48,731 nucleotides of DNA from Ettlia oleoabundans. Lineage: Eukaryota; Chlorophyta; Chlorophyceae; Chlamydomonadales. Both the position numbers and the translations under genes were made by a program. Shown in pieces: positions 40,601 to 48,731 of the stretch (positions within the stretch are counted from its first letter, which is position 1; each line of letters starts with the position of its first letter). The stretch spans positions 1 to 48,731 of the forward strand of contig JAAMXP010000470.1 of the NCBI GenBank assembly GCA_019693395.1, written 5' to 3'. Under the pieces are notes generated by a model. The model worked only from the letters and a program-made list of their open reading frames with translations. It had not been told where the DNA came from and did not search any database.

Positions 40601-43600
40601 TTCAACCTGCTCACCACATTCAGTGAGCCGCAGCGCCAGCCTCCACATTAGTGCCTGCTGTTTTCTGAGTTCCGGCGCTGCTGCTGCTGCTGATGCACAG
40701 CCTTGCAATCCTCATTGGTCAATCTCATGTTTATTGGCCAATCTCATGCTGAATCTCATGCTGTCGCGGTGCCGCACCTGTGCAGACCTCAGCATCACTG
40801 ACGCGCTCGCGCTAGGCGACAAGTTGACGGCGGTACTGCTGTACCACGTGGTGCCCGGGGCACTCACTCCTGAGCAGCTGGACCAGAGTGAGTGAGCCCT
40901 TCGACACCATGGTACTGCACGTCCATGGAACTTTGTGGACGTGCATGAACCAAGGGGAGGTTTACTTCATTTCGTTGCAGAGACAGCTGTCCCCGCTTGG
41001 CACAGCAGTCTACTTTGCTTTGTTGCAGTGCTGGCACAGCAGTCTACTTTGCTTTGTTGCAGTGCTTGGCACAGCAGTCTACTTTGCTTTGTTGCAGTGC
41101 TTGGCACAGCAGTCTGCTTTGCTTTGTTGCAGTGCTTGGCACAGCAGTCTGCTTTGCTTTGTTGCAGTGCTTGGCACAGCAGTCTGCTTTGCTTGCTTTA
41201 CAGTTGTAGCCAGCAAGCCAGGCTGCTTGATGGCACTTGCATCCAATACATGTTCCTCAAGTTTGTCCAATTACAGCCCCATGAGCACTAAATTTTATAC
41301 CTGCCCTGCTCTCCTCTTGCTTGCAGAGACGGTGCTGACCACAGGGCTGGCAGTGAAGACCGACAATGGCGGCTACACAATCGCTGTCAACTCTGCTGGG
41401 GACAATGTGAGGCCCTTGTTGTGATTCTGCACGCTGTCGCGCTGGCATCGGGGTGCATGCTCAGCGCAATGCGCCAGCCACACTAGCGTCCCTACCACCT
41501 CTGCCGGTATTGGGGTTCAGCACTCTCTAGTGCTCCTGTGGCTCCTTTAACTTTGATTTGCTGCGGGTTTGCTGCCCTGCAGACCACCGTGTCAGGAAAG
41601 TACCCCGGCAACACCGCCACACTGGCCAGCAACCTGGCTGTATGTGCCAGCCAGATTTACATCATCGATAGGGTGGGTGACGCCACCACGTGCGTTTCGG
41701 CCTCTTTCATTCCAGCTGTGAGGGGTGCGTAGGGGTGTGTATGTTGTTCAGCCGGCAGCTGGCATGCACATCAATCTTCTCTTGTCAGCTTGTTCCTCCC
41801 TCCACTCCTGCTGTTGTTTGCCTTCATACTCTCGCCAATCTGCTCCAGCACAGCATTACCCTTGGTTCCACCTTCCCTCTTGCAGGTCCTGATCCCAGCG
41901 GCCTCACTGGATGCCATCCCCTTGGTTTCAGGAGGCCTGGACCCCGCAGCTGCAGCCGCCGCCATCGCTGCCGCTTCTCCAGCGTCGGCACCAACAGCCG
42001 CCTCACCCTCGCCTGCAGCGGAGGCAGCAGCCTCGCCCTCACCAGCCTTTGAAGCAGCTTCACCCTCATCCGCACCAGCTGAGCCCGAGGTGGCAGCAAC
42101 CACACAAGTGGAGGGCGTGGCGTTGGCGACTGGTTACCTTGGCGGCTGCACCGTGCAGCTTAGTTCGGCTGGAGGGTCTCCGCAGGTGTGCCGCCACGTG
42201 GCCCCGTTCATTATACATTTCGTCCTTGCTTGCCGCCGCCGCAGCCTGCCTGTGTAACCAATCATAGCCAGGAGTACGGGTGGCACATGAACCATACAAC
42301 GATCTACCAGTCGCAGTACCCTTGTCACAGCAGTTGTGTCTGCGCTTTCACACACCCCAAATCATGTCCCACCCTTCTCCCGCCGCCGCTGCAGACCGCC
42401 ACAACGGATGCCGGAGGGCGGTTTGCTTTCCAGTGCAGAGGCGACTGCACAGGGGTGAGCCGCAGTGGGTGCTGCATCACTGCCACCTGCCTTGTGCTAC
42501 GACGGCGTGCAGCAAGCGGCATTTGCATGGGACCCCCAGCATGCCCTGCTCTTCACCTGTCCTGCTTCAACAACCACCAGCCAGATAGGGCCAAGGAACA
42601 CCTAGCTGGCCTGATGCCTGCATGCATCATCAGCCCACTTCCTGCCTTACCATCATATCCCCTCTGATTGCAGGAGGTGGTGACCCTGCCAGTGGCCGGC
42701 CAGTCAGCCGGGTGTGCTGACAGCCTTACGCAGCTGCCCCCGCCCTTTGATGTCAAGGCGTCCGTGTCTGCACTGCCTGAGGGTGCGTGCTCATGTGCCA
42801 AGGCACCCTCACATACAAGTTCACGCAGAAGCCATTGTTGCATGTGACTGCCCTTGGCTTTTCCCACGGGATTGCTAATGGGTGGCATGCTGGGTTGCGC
42901 GGCGAGAATACAAGCATAGCCTGTCAAACTCCTGTGCAAGGAGCATCCTTGACAAAATCGCATTGCGGCCTTGCGAACAGAGCTGCAACAGCATTAGCAA
43001 ACTTTCTTGTCTGCAGGCATCACACTGTCGGCGCTGTCCCCTCTGACCACCATCATCGCTGCCGCCAACGCCCAAAATTCCCAGCAGCCTGCTGATCCAG
43101 CACCAGCCGCCTCTGGGCCCTCAAACAGGAAACTGCTGCAGCGCCAGACAGATAGCGACAGCCTTTCAGCGGTCGCGGGTGTGACGTTGCCTGCAGCTGA
43201 ACAGCCGGGGCAGCGGCGCCACATGCTGCAGGCAGGTTTTGATTTTGGCATTGCCTCAGATAGCGGTGCCGGCAGCAGCAACGTTTCCACCGCCTATGGT
43301 GACGCGTTGGCAGCCGCTCTGGCGGGCGACCAAGCCGCCTACGGGCTGGTTTCTAAGAATCAGGAGTTGATTTGCGCTGGCAGCGTGGGCGGCAACTTGC
43401 TGGCCAGCCTGGCGGGCAGCGGCGTCACTGCCAGCTCAGCAGCTGCTGCTGTGTTTAACCAGCTGGCTCGGGAGCTGTTGGCAGGTGAGCACTGCCTTCA
43501 TTAAACTTGCCGCCTGCTTGGTTGCGGCTGCTCACTTGCAAACCCGCTGATTTGATTGATGGGCGGTCGACCTGTTGGCATGCCTTATCTGTCCAGTAGC

Positions 43601-44458
43601 TTTCTGGACTTCTCATCATTCATTTTGCCATTGCTGCCCCTGTGCAGGCAGCGCCTTTGAACTTACAGACAACACCACCGTGCAGCAGCTGTTCCAAGCG
43701 GCACTGACGGAGCTGGCTGCAGCACCGCCGGCAAACGGCGTCGATGCCACCGCAGCGACAGCAGCCGCGACCCAGACGCTCACTTTATTGAACAGCTTGC
43801 TGCAGCAGGTGCGAAAGGCGCTGCTTCTTTCCCTGCATACTAGCCTGCCTTGGTTTTCAGGGCAGGCGGACAGGCAACAAGAGTCCTCATGGCGAATCAA
43901 GCTTTATGTGTCAAGCACCTGTTCTGTTGGAAGCTAGCACGCACTGCTGTTCAGACCGCTGCCCGCAAACTTGCTACCACAAAGCTGCTGCTGCCGAATT
44001 TGAACTACGTGTGCCATTGCACACAACACCGTCTTGCAGGCCGTGTCAACCGCCCAGGAGAGCCAGCTGGCAGAGGCTGACAACATGGTGCAGGTTTTGA
44101 CGCGGCTGGCCAAGGTTTGCCAGGTGCGTTCCTGCTTGTTTCGTTGTCTGTGCCAAGTTAGTCGTTAAATTGTGAAATGCTAGCGTTCTTTGCGACGGTC
44201 ATGCTCATGTTTGGTGAATCCCTACTGCCCGACACTCAGCATCATGACGTGCTGACGTGGTAATGAGCAGCTTTTGGGGGGTGGGAACCAAGCGGGCTAG
44301 CTGATGGTCGGGCATTTCCCCATTACGCATGCATGCAGGCCAATGTAGCGCCTGCCGCAGCACAGCTGGGTGCTGGCACGCTGTCTGTGGACGAGTGGAG
44401 GCAGCAGTTCAGCCTGCAAGCAATCACCGACCTGACTATTGCCGCAACGCTGGGTTGA
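37665..44458 (+). CDS. Secreted two-domain fasciclin (FAS1) protein
   Basis: Eighteen exons: 37665-37742, 37968-38133, 38459-38566, 38808-38899, 39270-39379, 39720-39879, 40101-40178, 40529-40622, 40786-40887, 41327-41406, 41583-41672, 41886-42185, 42395-42454, 42674-42782, 43017-43484, 43648-43808, 44040-44123, 44339-44458. All phases close, giving 819 residues. Exon 1 is a signal peptide (TSLAALLLLVAVAAPRLMAA). FAS1 domains, cell-surface adhesion modules, lie at about 27-182 (TILVPNNKAW, VMTFHIIPSAV, NSWVYIVDEVL) and 239-395 (CDKTFAQAAG, YTLFAPTDAAF, AVLLYHVVPGAL, ASQIYIIDRVLIP). A Ser/Pro-rich linker between them (SPSPSPSSEPTSPAPASPAP) resembles O-glycosylated arabinogalactan stretches. 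An Ala/Pro/Ser stretch follows, then about 350 residues of unknown type containing SNRKLLQRQ and RRHMLQAG. It has no obvious GPI signal. A matrix or wall protein is likely. Intron 7 is GC-AG and intron 9 holds a minisatellite. Confidence 0.9.
40996..41194 (+). repeat. 35-nt minisatellite in fasciclin intron 9
   Basis: Units start at 40996, 41031 (34 nt, one T missing), 41065, 41100, 41135 and 41170 (partial). Each full unit begins CTTGGCACAGCAGTCT and ends TTTGCTTTGTTGCAGTG. The end is a pyrimidine-rich stretch plus TTGCAG, which looks like a 3' splice site of this genome. Copies differ at one main site (A or G after CAGTCT). The true acceptor is downstream at 41326. Confidence 0.95.
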
Positions 44459-45148
44459 ATTGTGGTGGTGCCCAAGCACCACACAGCACCTTACCAGAAA
44501 GCAGGCTGCAGATTATCATCGCAGCCAGGATTACGCAGTTGACGCTGACCCTGCGGCCGCCGCAAAGAGCAGTCGACTCAGGAGCCTTGTGCCACACAGT
44601 TTGCATAAATTCAGGCACAAAGTACCCCTGCCAGAAGGTACCTGCATTTCTTCGTGTTACCCAGCCATTTTTGATATGCGGTGAGAGGTTACAGGCACGT
44701 AAAGTTGGTAGTTGAGTGTAGCTGTCAGTGTATATGTAATAAAACCATGAGGCGTGTCCTTCTGTCAAGCTGCGCCGTTGACAGGTTTTAGCTGACATTT
44801 AACAATACATCTGTAACGTGAAGCTACAGTAGCTGCAAGTTTATTAAGTGGGTGATAAGGGAGCAGTACCAGTGAGTGGGAGCCATGAGGTCGAGGGAAC
44901 AGCATACGAAAAGGTGGCAAGGCGATATACACTTAGAGTAAAGGAATGGAAAGTGAGCGTCGGGAAAATGTTACTGTTAGTGACTGCTTGAAGGCTGGCT
45001 GGCAAGCAGTGGCGGGATGGTGTAGACGACTTGAAGCCTCAAGCTTCATGTTGCTGTGTTGAGCTGATGGTAATGCGGTCCTCAGATTGCACACCCACTG
45101 CATCTTGTTGGAACTTCCAGGCGGGGTGCAGCACACGGGCAAGCAGGG
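44459..45148. other. Convergent intergenic region, 3' flanks
   Basis: This lies between the stops of the fasciclin (+) and UBC9 (-) genes. It is AT-richer than the surroundings. TGTAA motifs lie at 44735-44739 and near 44812. I see no gene in it. Confidence 0.5.
44735..44739 (+). terminator. Possible TGTAA polyadenylation signal of the fasciclin gene
   Basis: TATATGTAATAAAACC lies 277 nt after the stop, with TGTAA in an AT-rich context on the right strand. This is the usual chlorophyte signal; position and motif are the only evidence. Confidence 0.5.
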
Positions 45149-46600
45149 TTACAGTTTCTGGGCAGCATACTTGCGCGTCTGCTCCTGGATCAACCTACAG
45201 GAGCGGCCATTTGGGGCTTACTTACATGGGGCTGCAGGAAGCCAACAAAGCAGGAAGCAGCTCTTTTGGCTTGTCTATTTTATGGTGCAGACATGTCTAA
45301 AAACAGTCAACAGGAGCGACATGCCAGCTGCTGGCCTCCTTCTGGCTCTGCTCTGCTATTTGGCAACCCCCACAAGCACAGCAAGCAGTTCTATCACTCA
45401 CTTGTCGTATGTTTTGCGGTGGTGCTTGTATGTGTGGTACACATTGTTGGCTGGATCATCAATGTTGGGCTCATCTAGCAACTCCTGCAAATGCCACAAT
45501 GCCACAATCAGCACGCGTATGCGGTCGTACCAAGTTAGCAGAGGCGTCCCCTTGCAAGGTACCTCACCAAAGCCCTCCTCAAAATGGTCTGCTGCCATGC
45601 AATTCAGACCACCAAACTGGGAGACCAGTGCGCATCACACAAGCCACCTGCACGCCCATCAGGATCTGCTTCACTGTAATGGACGGCCGCCAGCCCTTCT
45701 CTGGATTCAGGATGGAGAGGCAGACTGCAGGGAAGGGAGGGAACGGAGGCAACAAACGAACGGGAAAGTCTAGCCAGTGGCAGCATATGGATATGAAGAT
45801 TCAATTGCGGCGCAGTTATAAAATTTGCTTCGGACAGAGCAGGCACTGTAGGTTTCCCAAACGCATCTGCAACAAGGCACCATGAGACATGCGATCCCAG
45901 GAGGTGGCTGTGCCAGCTATAAAATCTGCAAGGGACTGCAGCAGCTACCCGTCTGCAGCTCACCGTCGCCCTCTGGGAACACATTTGGGTGCACAAAGCC
46001 AGGCGGGAAGGCAGCACGAGGCGGCTTGGTGGGGTAGTCTGCATGCGTGACAGATAGCAGTCAATCTTCAGTCAACTGGCGCCTCATGACCCCAGATGTG
46101 CCCGCCCGCCTCCCTCCTTACTGCGCTGCCGCTATGAAACACAGCCATGGAGACACTAGTTTATCATCTTCTGCATTGATTGCTGCTGTTCCAATCGACA
46201 CACACCCCGTTGTCGGGGCTATTCAGTCACCACTCGGTCATTGTGGCTGCGCCCGCATGCTGCACCCACCTTGCGAGAACTTTAGGGTCAGCGGAAAAGA
46301 CCCTCCCTCCCACGGCGTGCCTTCCTTGCCAGGCAGTGAGCACTTCCAGACAAACATATTGGTAGTGCCATCTGCAGCCGTCTCCGGCTTGGCCACAAAA
46401 CCAAATGGGTGATCCTGCAGTTTGCAACACAGTGGGAGCTGTGACGGCGGCGGCCCGGGCAGGTTGCCCGCAAAGACTCAGAAGCAGCCCTGGTGTGACT
46501 TGGCGCCCTTCACATCATCTACCACAGCAACGCAGCCAACCTTTCTCCACGCTTTGCGCTCCTCCTGTAAACGAGAGTTGGCCAGCCCTCCTGCTCCCAT
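45149..46600 (-). CDS. UBC9: SUMO-conjugating enzyme UBC9 (E2)
   Basis: Six exons on the minus strand (46600-46541, 46414-46270, 46038-45964, 45724-45648, 45484-45402, 45194-45149) give 161 residues, and all phases close. UBC9 carries SUMO as a thioester and transfers it to lysines, mainly of nuclear proteins. The N-terminal helix is [20 protein letters not shown], close to the SUMO-binding start of all UBC9s. Then come [20 protein letters not shown] and the E2 core [18 protein letters not shown], where C95 is the catalytic cysteine and HPN is the oxyanion motif. [20 protein letters not shown] and [15 protein letters not shown] follow. The end is KTYDK joined to [14 protein letters not shown] by splicing a phase-2 donor at 45402 to a CTGTAG acceptor before 45194; without this splice the protein would stop at YDK. 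Confidence 0.96.
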
Positions 46601-46759
46601 GCTGCTGACGGACAAGCCGAAATTGATTATCTCGAGTGATCTGAAAGCGTTTCAATATAGTGGAAAGCGGGAGAACAAGGTTGGCATTTCAAGCTGACCT
46701 GTACCCATCAACCAAATGGAGGCCGCAACAGGTCAATTCCGTTGGTTTGGATCTTCGTT
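46601..46759. promoter_or_regulatory. Short bidirectional promoter, UBC9 and ankyrin-like gene
   Basis: Only 159 nt lie between the two divergent start codons. An ATG at 46717 (plus) is out of frame with the ankyrin-like exon. No defined promoter element is visible. Confidence 0.4.
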
Positions 46760-48713
46760 ATGGGCAGGCGGTCCGCCAGGCTTGATCCTGCCCTGCTCGC
46801 AACTCCCGCCCAGGTTGCCGATGTGCTGATCGCTCTGTTCAGCGGCGACCTAGGTCGGCTTCAAGCCCTGTTAGAAAATTGGGGACGACAGCCGCTATGT
46901 ACCCTGCGCATGGTGCTGCCGCTGCACCATGGTGCAGCTGTGCTCAGCCCTCGCAGCAATGTGGCGGTGCTGGAATGGCTGGCGGCAGCAGGTGCGGATG
47001 TGGATACAGCGGAGCAGCGCGGGTTTTTGTGTCAGACGATTTAAGTCAAGTGCAACATGAGCGTCTCAGTCCTCAACAGCACGACATTCTTGATGAAATA
47101 CTGCGCAGCGACAAGACGGCGGCGGAGCTGGCTGCTAGGCATGGTCGGGTGGACCTGCTGGCAGTGCTGCTGGATGCTGGTGCCTGCCCAGCACTGAAAA
47201 CAGGAACTGCTACCAGTTGGCGACAGCAGCAGCACAGGGCGCACATGCGACCTCCACGCTGGACTTCCTGATGCGCTTCGGCGGCTCGGAAAATGGCCGT
47301 GTTAGCGCTGCCGCAGATGTGTGCCGTAGCCACCGTGGCAGCAACCCAGCCAGCAGCCAACGGCTGCTAGCGTGGATTAAGTGAGGAGTCTTGCAGTGTT
47401 CAAACCTGGGCACGGACGCTTTGGAGGCCACTATGCTTGCGGCTGCGGCCCATTACAACAACCAGTTGCTGATGCAGCTGGCAGAACAGGTCTTTGTGTT
47501 ATTCGAGCATCCTTTTCACTGCAACGAGTTGGGAAGGATTTGCTGAAGCGAGCAGCAGTTGATAAAGACCTGTTAGCGCTGCAAGGTTTGCTGCAGGTTG
47601 CAAGCAGCGGGCCTGCAAGAGCATCTCCAGCTATAAAATCTGCCTGCCAGTGGTTCGTTCAAGCAGTGAGCACACGCACTGTACTATGTGACGCTCTCAA
47701 AGCAGCTATGAAAGCTGCGTCGCCTGGAGCAGTGCGGCTATTACTGGCAGCTGGAGCGCAGATGGAGCTGCGGCACGTCAGATGGGCAGCTACAGAGTCC
47801 CTGTCAGTTTTGCGAGCGCTGCTGAGCAGCCAGCAGCAGTTGCCACCCCCAAGAGTGCATGGCACCAGGCTTGATCTTGGTAGTGCTCGGTACAGGTATC
47901 TTACCTGCCCCATCTGGAGCGTAACAGCCAGGGTGCGCATCTGCACTATCTTTCAGTACACCATAGTGTTTAGTCCTACTTTGAGAAATGGTGCCAGCCA
48001 TCCAGTACCAGTGCAAAGTTACCCTGCCGCAGCTGTTGCTTGCTTGAAGTGCAGCCGTGCTAGCACTCTTCTACTTCAAAAACACTTTCTTCTTACTGCA
48101 CACTTTTCTACTTTTATGTCTAAACATTCTTCTTACTGCACAGCTTTCAAAAATTACAAAACATCTACATCGTCACCCTGCACACTGCTACAAACCATTG
48201 TAAGCATAACATGCTTGTCCACCCTGCAGGCCAGTCGCGCACTGGATGCTGAACTGCATCATCAGGACAGCCCTAAAACCCAATGTGCCAATGCTGCGAA
48301 TCCTGCTGTTTGGCGTACCGCAGCTGCCACACCCACAGCTACGGCGTGTGTCCATACACGTCACGCCAGAGGGGGTATACAGATACACCCACACCTGCCT
48401 GATATGGAGTATGGTAACCAAGTTGAGTTCGAACAGGTTGATTGAATAAAATAGATTGCCTTCTGTGATTCCAGCCAGCCTGCTAGTGCCAGCCACCATT
48501 CTACTGTGCTCTGCCCTGGCGGTGTTGAGGAACCGTGTTATTTGAGTGGCAGGCTGGCGCAGCGTAAGGCTCAGGAGGCATGTTGAAGTAGGAGCGGGAA
48601 AATTCATGTTTAGTTGTTTGGTACTGCAGGCCAGGGATCCTTCGGATGCACGCACATTGGAGGCTTTGGAGCTGCTGCTGGCTGCCGGGTACCGACCCTC
48701 GGTGTATGAGAAG
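46760..48713 (+). CDS. Ankyrin-repeat-like protein, 5' part, frame uncertain, runs off window
   Basis: Recognisable segments: exon 46760-47022 (ATG at 46760; LIALFSGDLGRLQALLENW, NVAVLEWLAAAGADVDTAEQ), joined in phase to 47109 (DKTAAELAARHGRVDLLAVL, LLDAGACPALKTG). Next are 47398-47489 (LEATMLAAAAHYNNQLLMQL), 47527 to about 47850 (GAVRLLLAAGAQMELRHVRW), about 48231-48348 (MLNCIIRTALKPNVPMLRIL) and 48630-48713 (TLEALELLLAAGYRPSVYEK, GTAAAC donor). These are ankyrin-like helix pairs, usually protein-binding. The frame shifts after ALKTG near 47206. The continuation (NCYQLATAAAQG to RLLAWIK) ends in a phase that does not fit the next exon; 47489 to 47527 also fails to match. It is therefore a diverged or decaying gene, or the assembly has small errors here. 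The 3' part lies beyond the window. Confidence 0.55.
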
Positions 48714-48731
48714 GTAAACGGCTGTCTCTTA

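Noticed and set aside
45228..45233. Possible 6-nt microexon (CCCCAT) between the last two UBC9 exons
   Set aside because: It has an acceptor and a GTAAGT donor, but direct splicing of 45402 to 45194 already gives the conserved UBC9 end (YDKLIQEQ); adding it would change the conserved Lys.

Overview
The window is nuclear DNA of a green alga (core chlorophyte; Chlorophyceae or Trebouxiophyceae). The reasons are: genes built from many short exons with 100-500 nt introns; acceptors almost always of the form pyrimidine tract + (T/C)GCAG; GC-rich, CAG/GCT-rich coding sequence; TGTAA motifs in 3' flanks; a plastid-type protoporphyrinogen oxidase with a transit peptide; a RanGAP with a plant-type WPP-like N-terminus; fasciclin and TBL-like cell-wall proteins. 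I cannot name the genus. There is no sign of bacterial, plasmid or phage sequence, no RNA gene and no CRISPR array.

Layout. 1-1442 (+): last exon of an unrecognised low-complexity protein. 2030-3652 (-): protein ending in a MYND zinc finger, with broken-looking frame. 4194-6278 (+): LYAR-type nucleolar zinc-finger protein. 6484-8470 (-): UTP23, a small-subunit processome PIN protein. 9262-13844 (+): plastid protoporphyrinogen oxidase, 12 exons. 14634-15287 (-): small secreted protein made of six tandem repeats. 16091-22576 (-): an 18-exon gene joining a membrane anchor, an FkbM methyltransferase and a PC-esterase (TBL-like O-acetyltransferase) domain. 22886-25268 (+): 2-oxoglutarate/Fe(II) dioxygenase. 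25658-27567 (-): short-chain dehydrogenase. 27936-29619 (-): F-box/LRR protein with a frame break. 29880-32735 (+): RMT2-type arginine methyltransferase with ankyrin repeats. 33190-36929 (+): RanGAP. 37665-44458 (+): two-domain fasciclin protein, 18 exons. 45149-46600 (-): UBC9, the SUMO-conjugating enzyme. 46760-end (+): ankyrin-like gene running off the edge.

The exon models were built by hand. For ten genes (LYAR, UTP23, PPOX, FkbM/PC-esterase, dioxygenase, SDR, RMT2, RanGAP, fasciclin, UBC9) all phases close and total length is a multiple of three. Those models are therefore strong. The MYND, F-box/LRR and ankyrin genes do not close without short gaps or frameshifts.

The genes are ordinary eukaryotic neighbours rather than an operon. 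Themes recur: ribosome biogenesis (LYAR, UTP23; RMT2 modifies a ribosomal protein in yeast), nuclear transport and SUMO (RanGAP, UBC9), and secreted or cell-wall products (repeat protein, fasciclin protein, FkbM/PC-esterase). The most unusual item is the FkbM/PC-esterase fusion. It suggests one Golgi enzyme that both methylates and acetylates (or deacetylates) a glycan.
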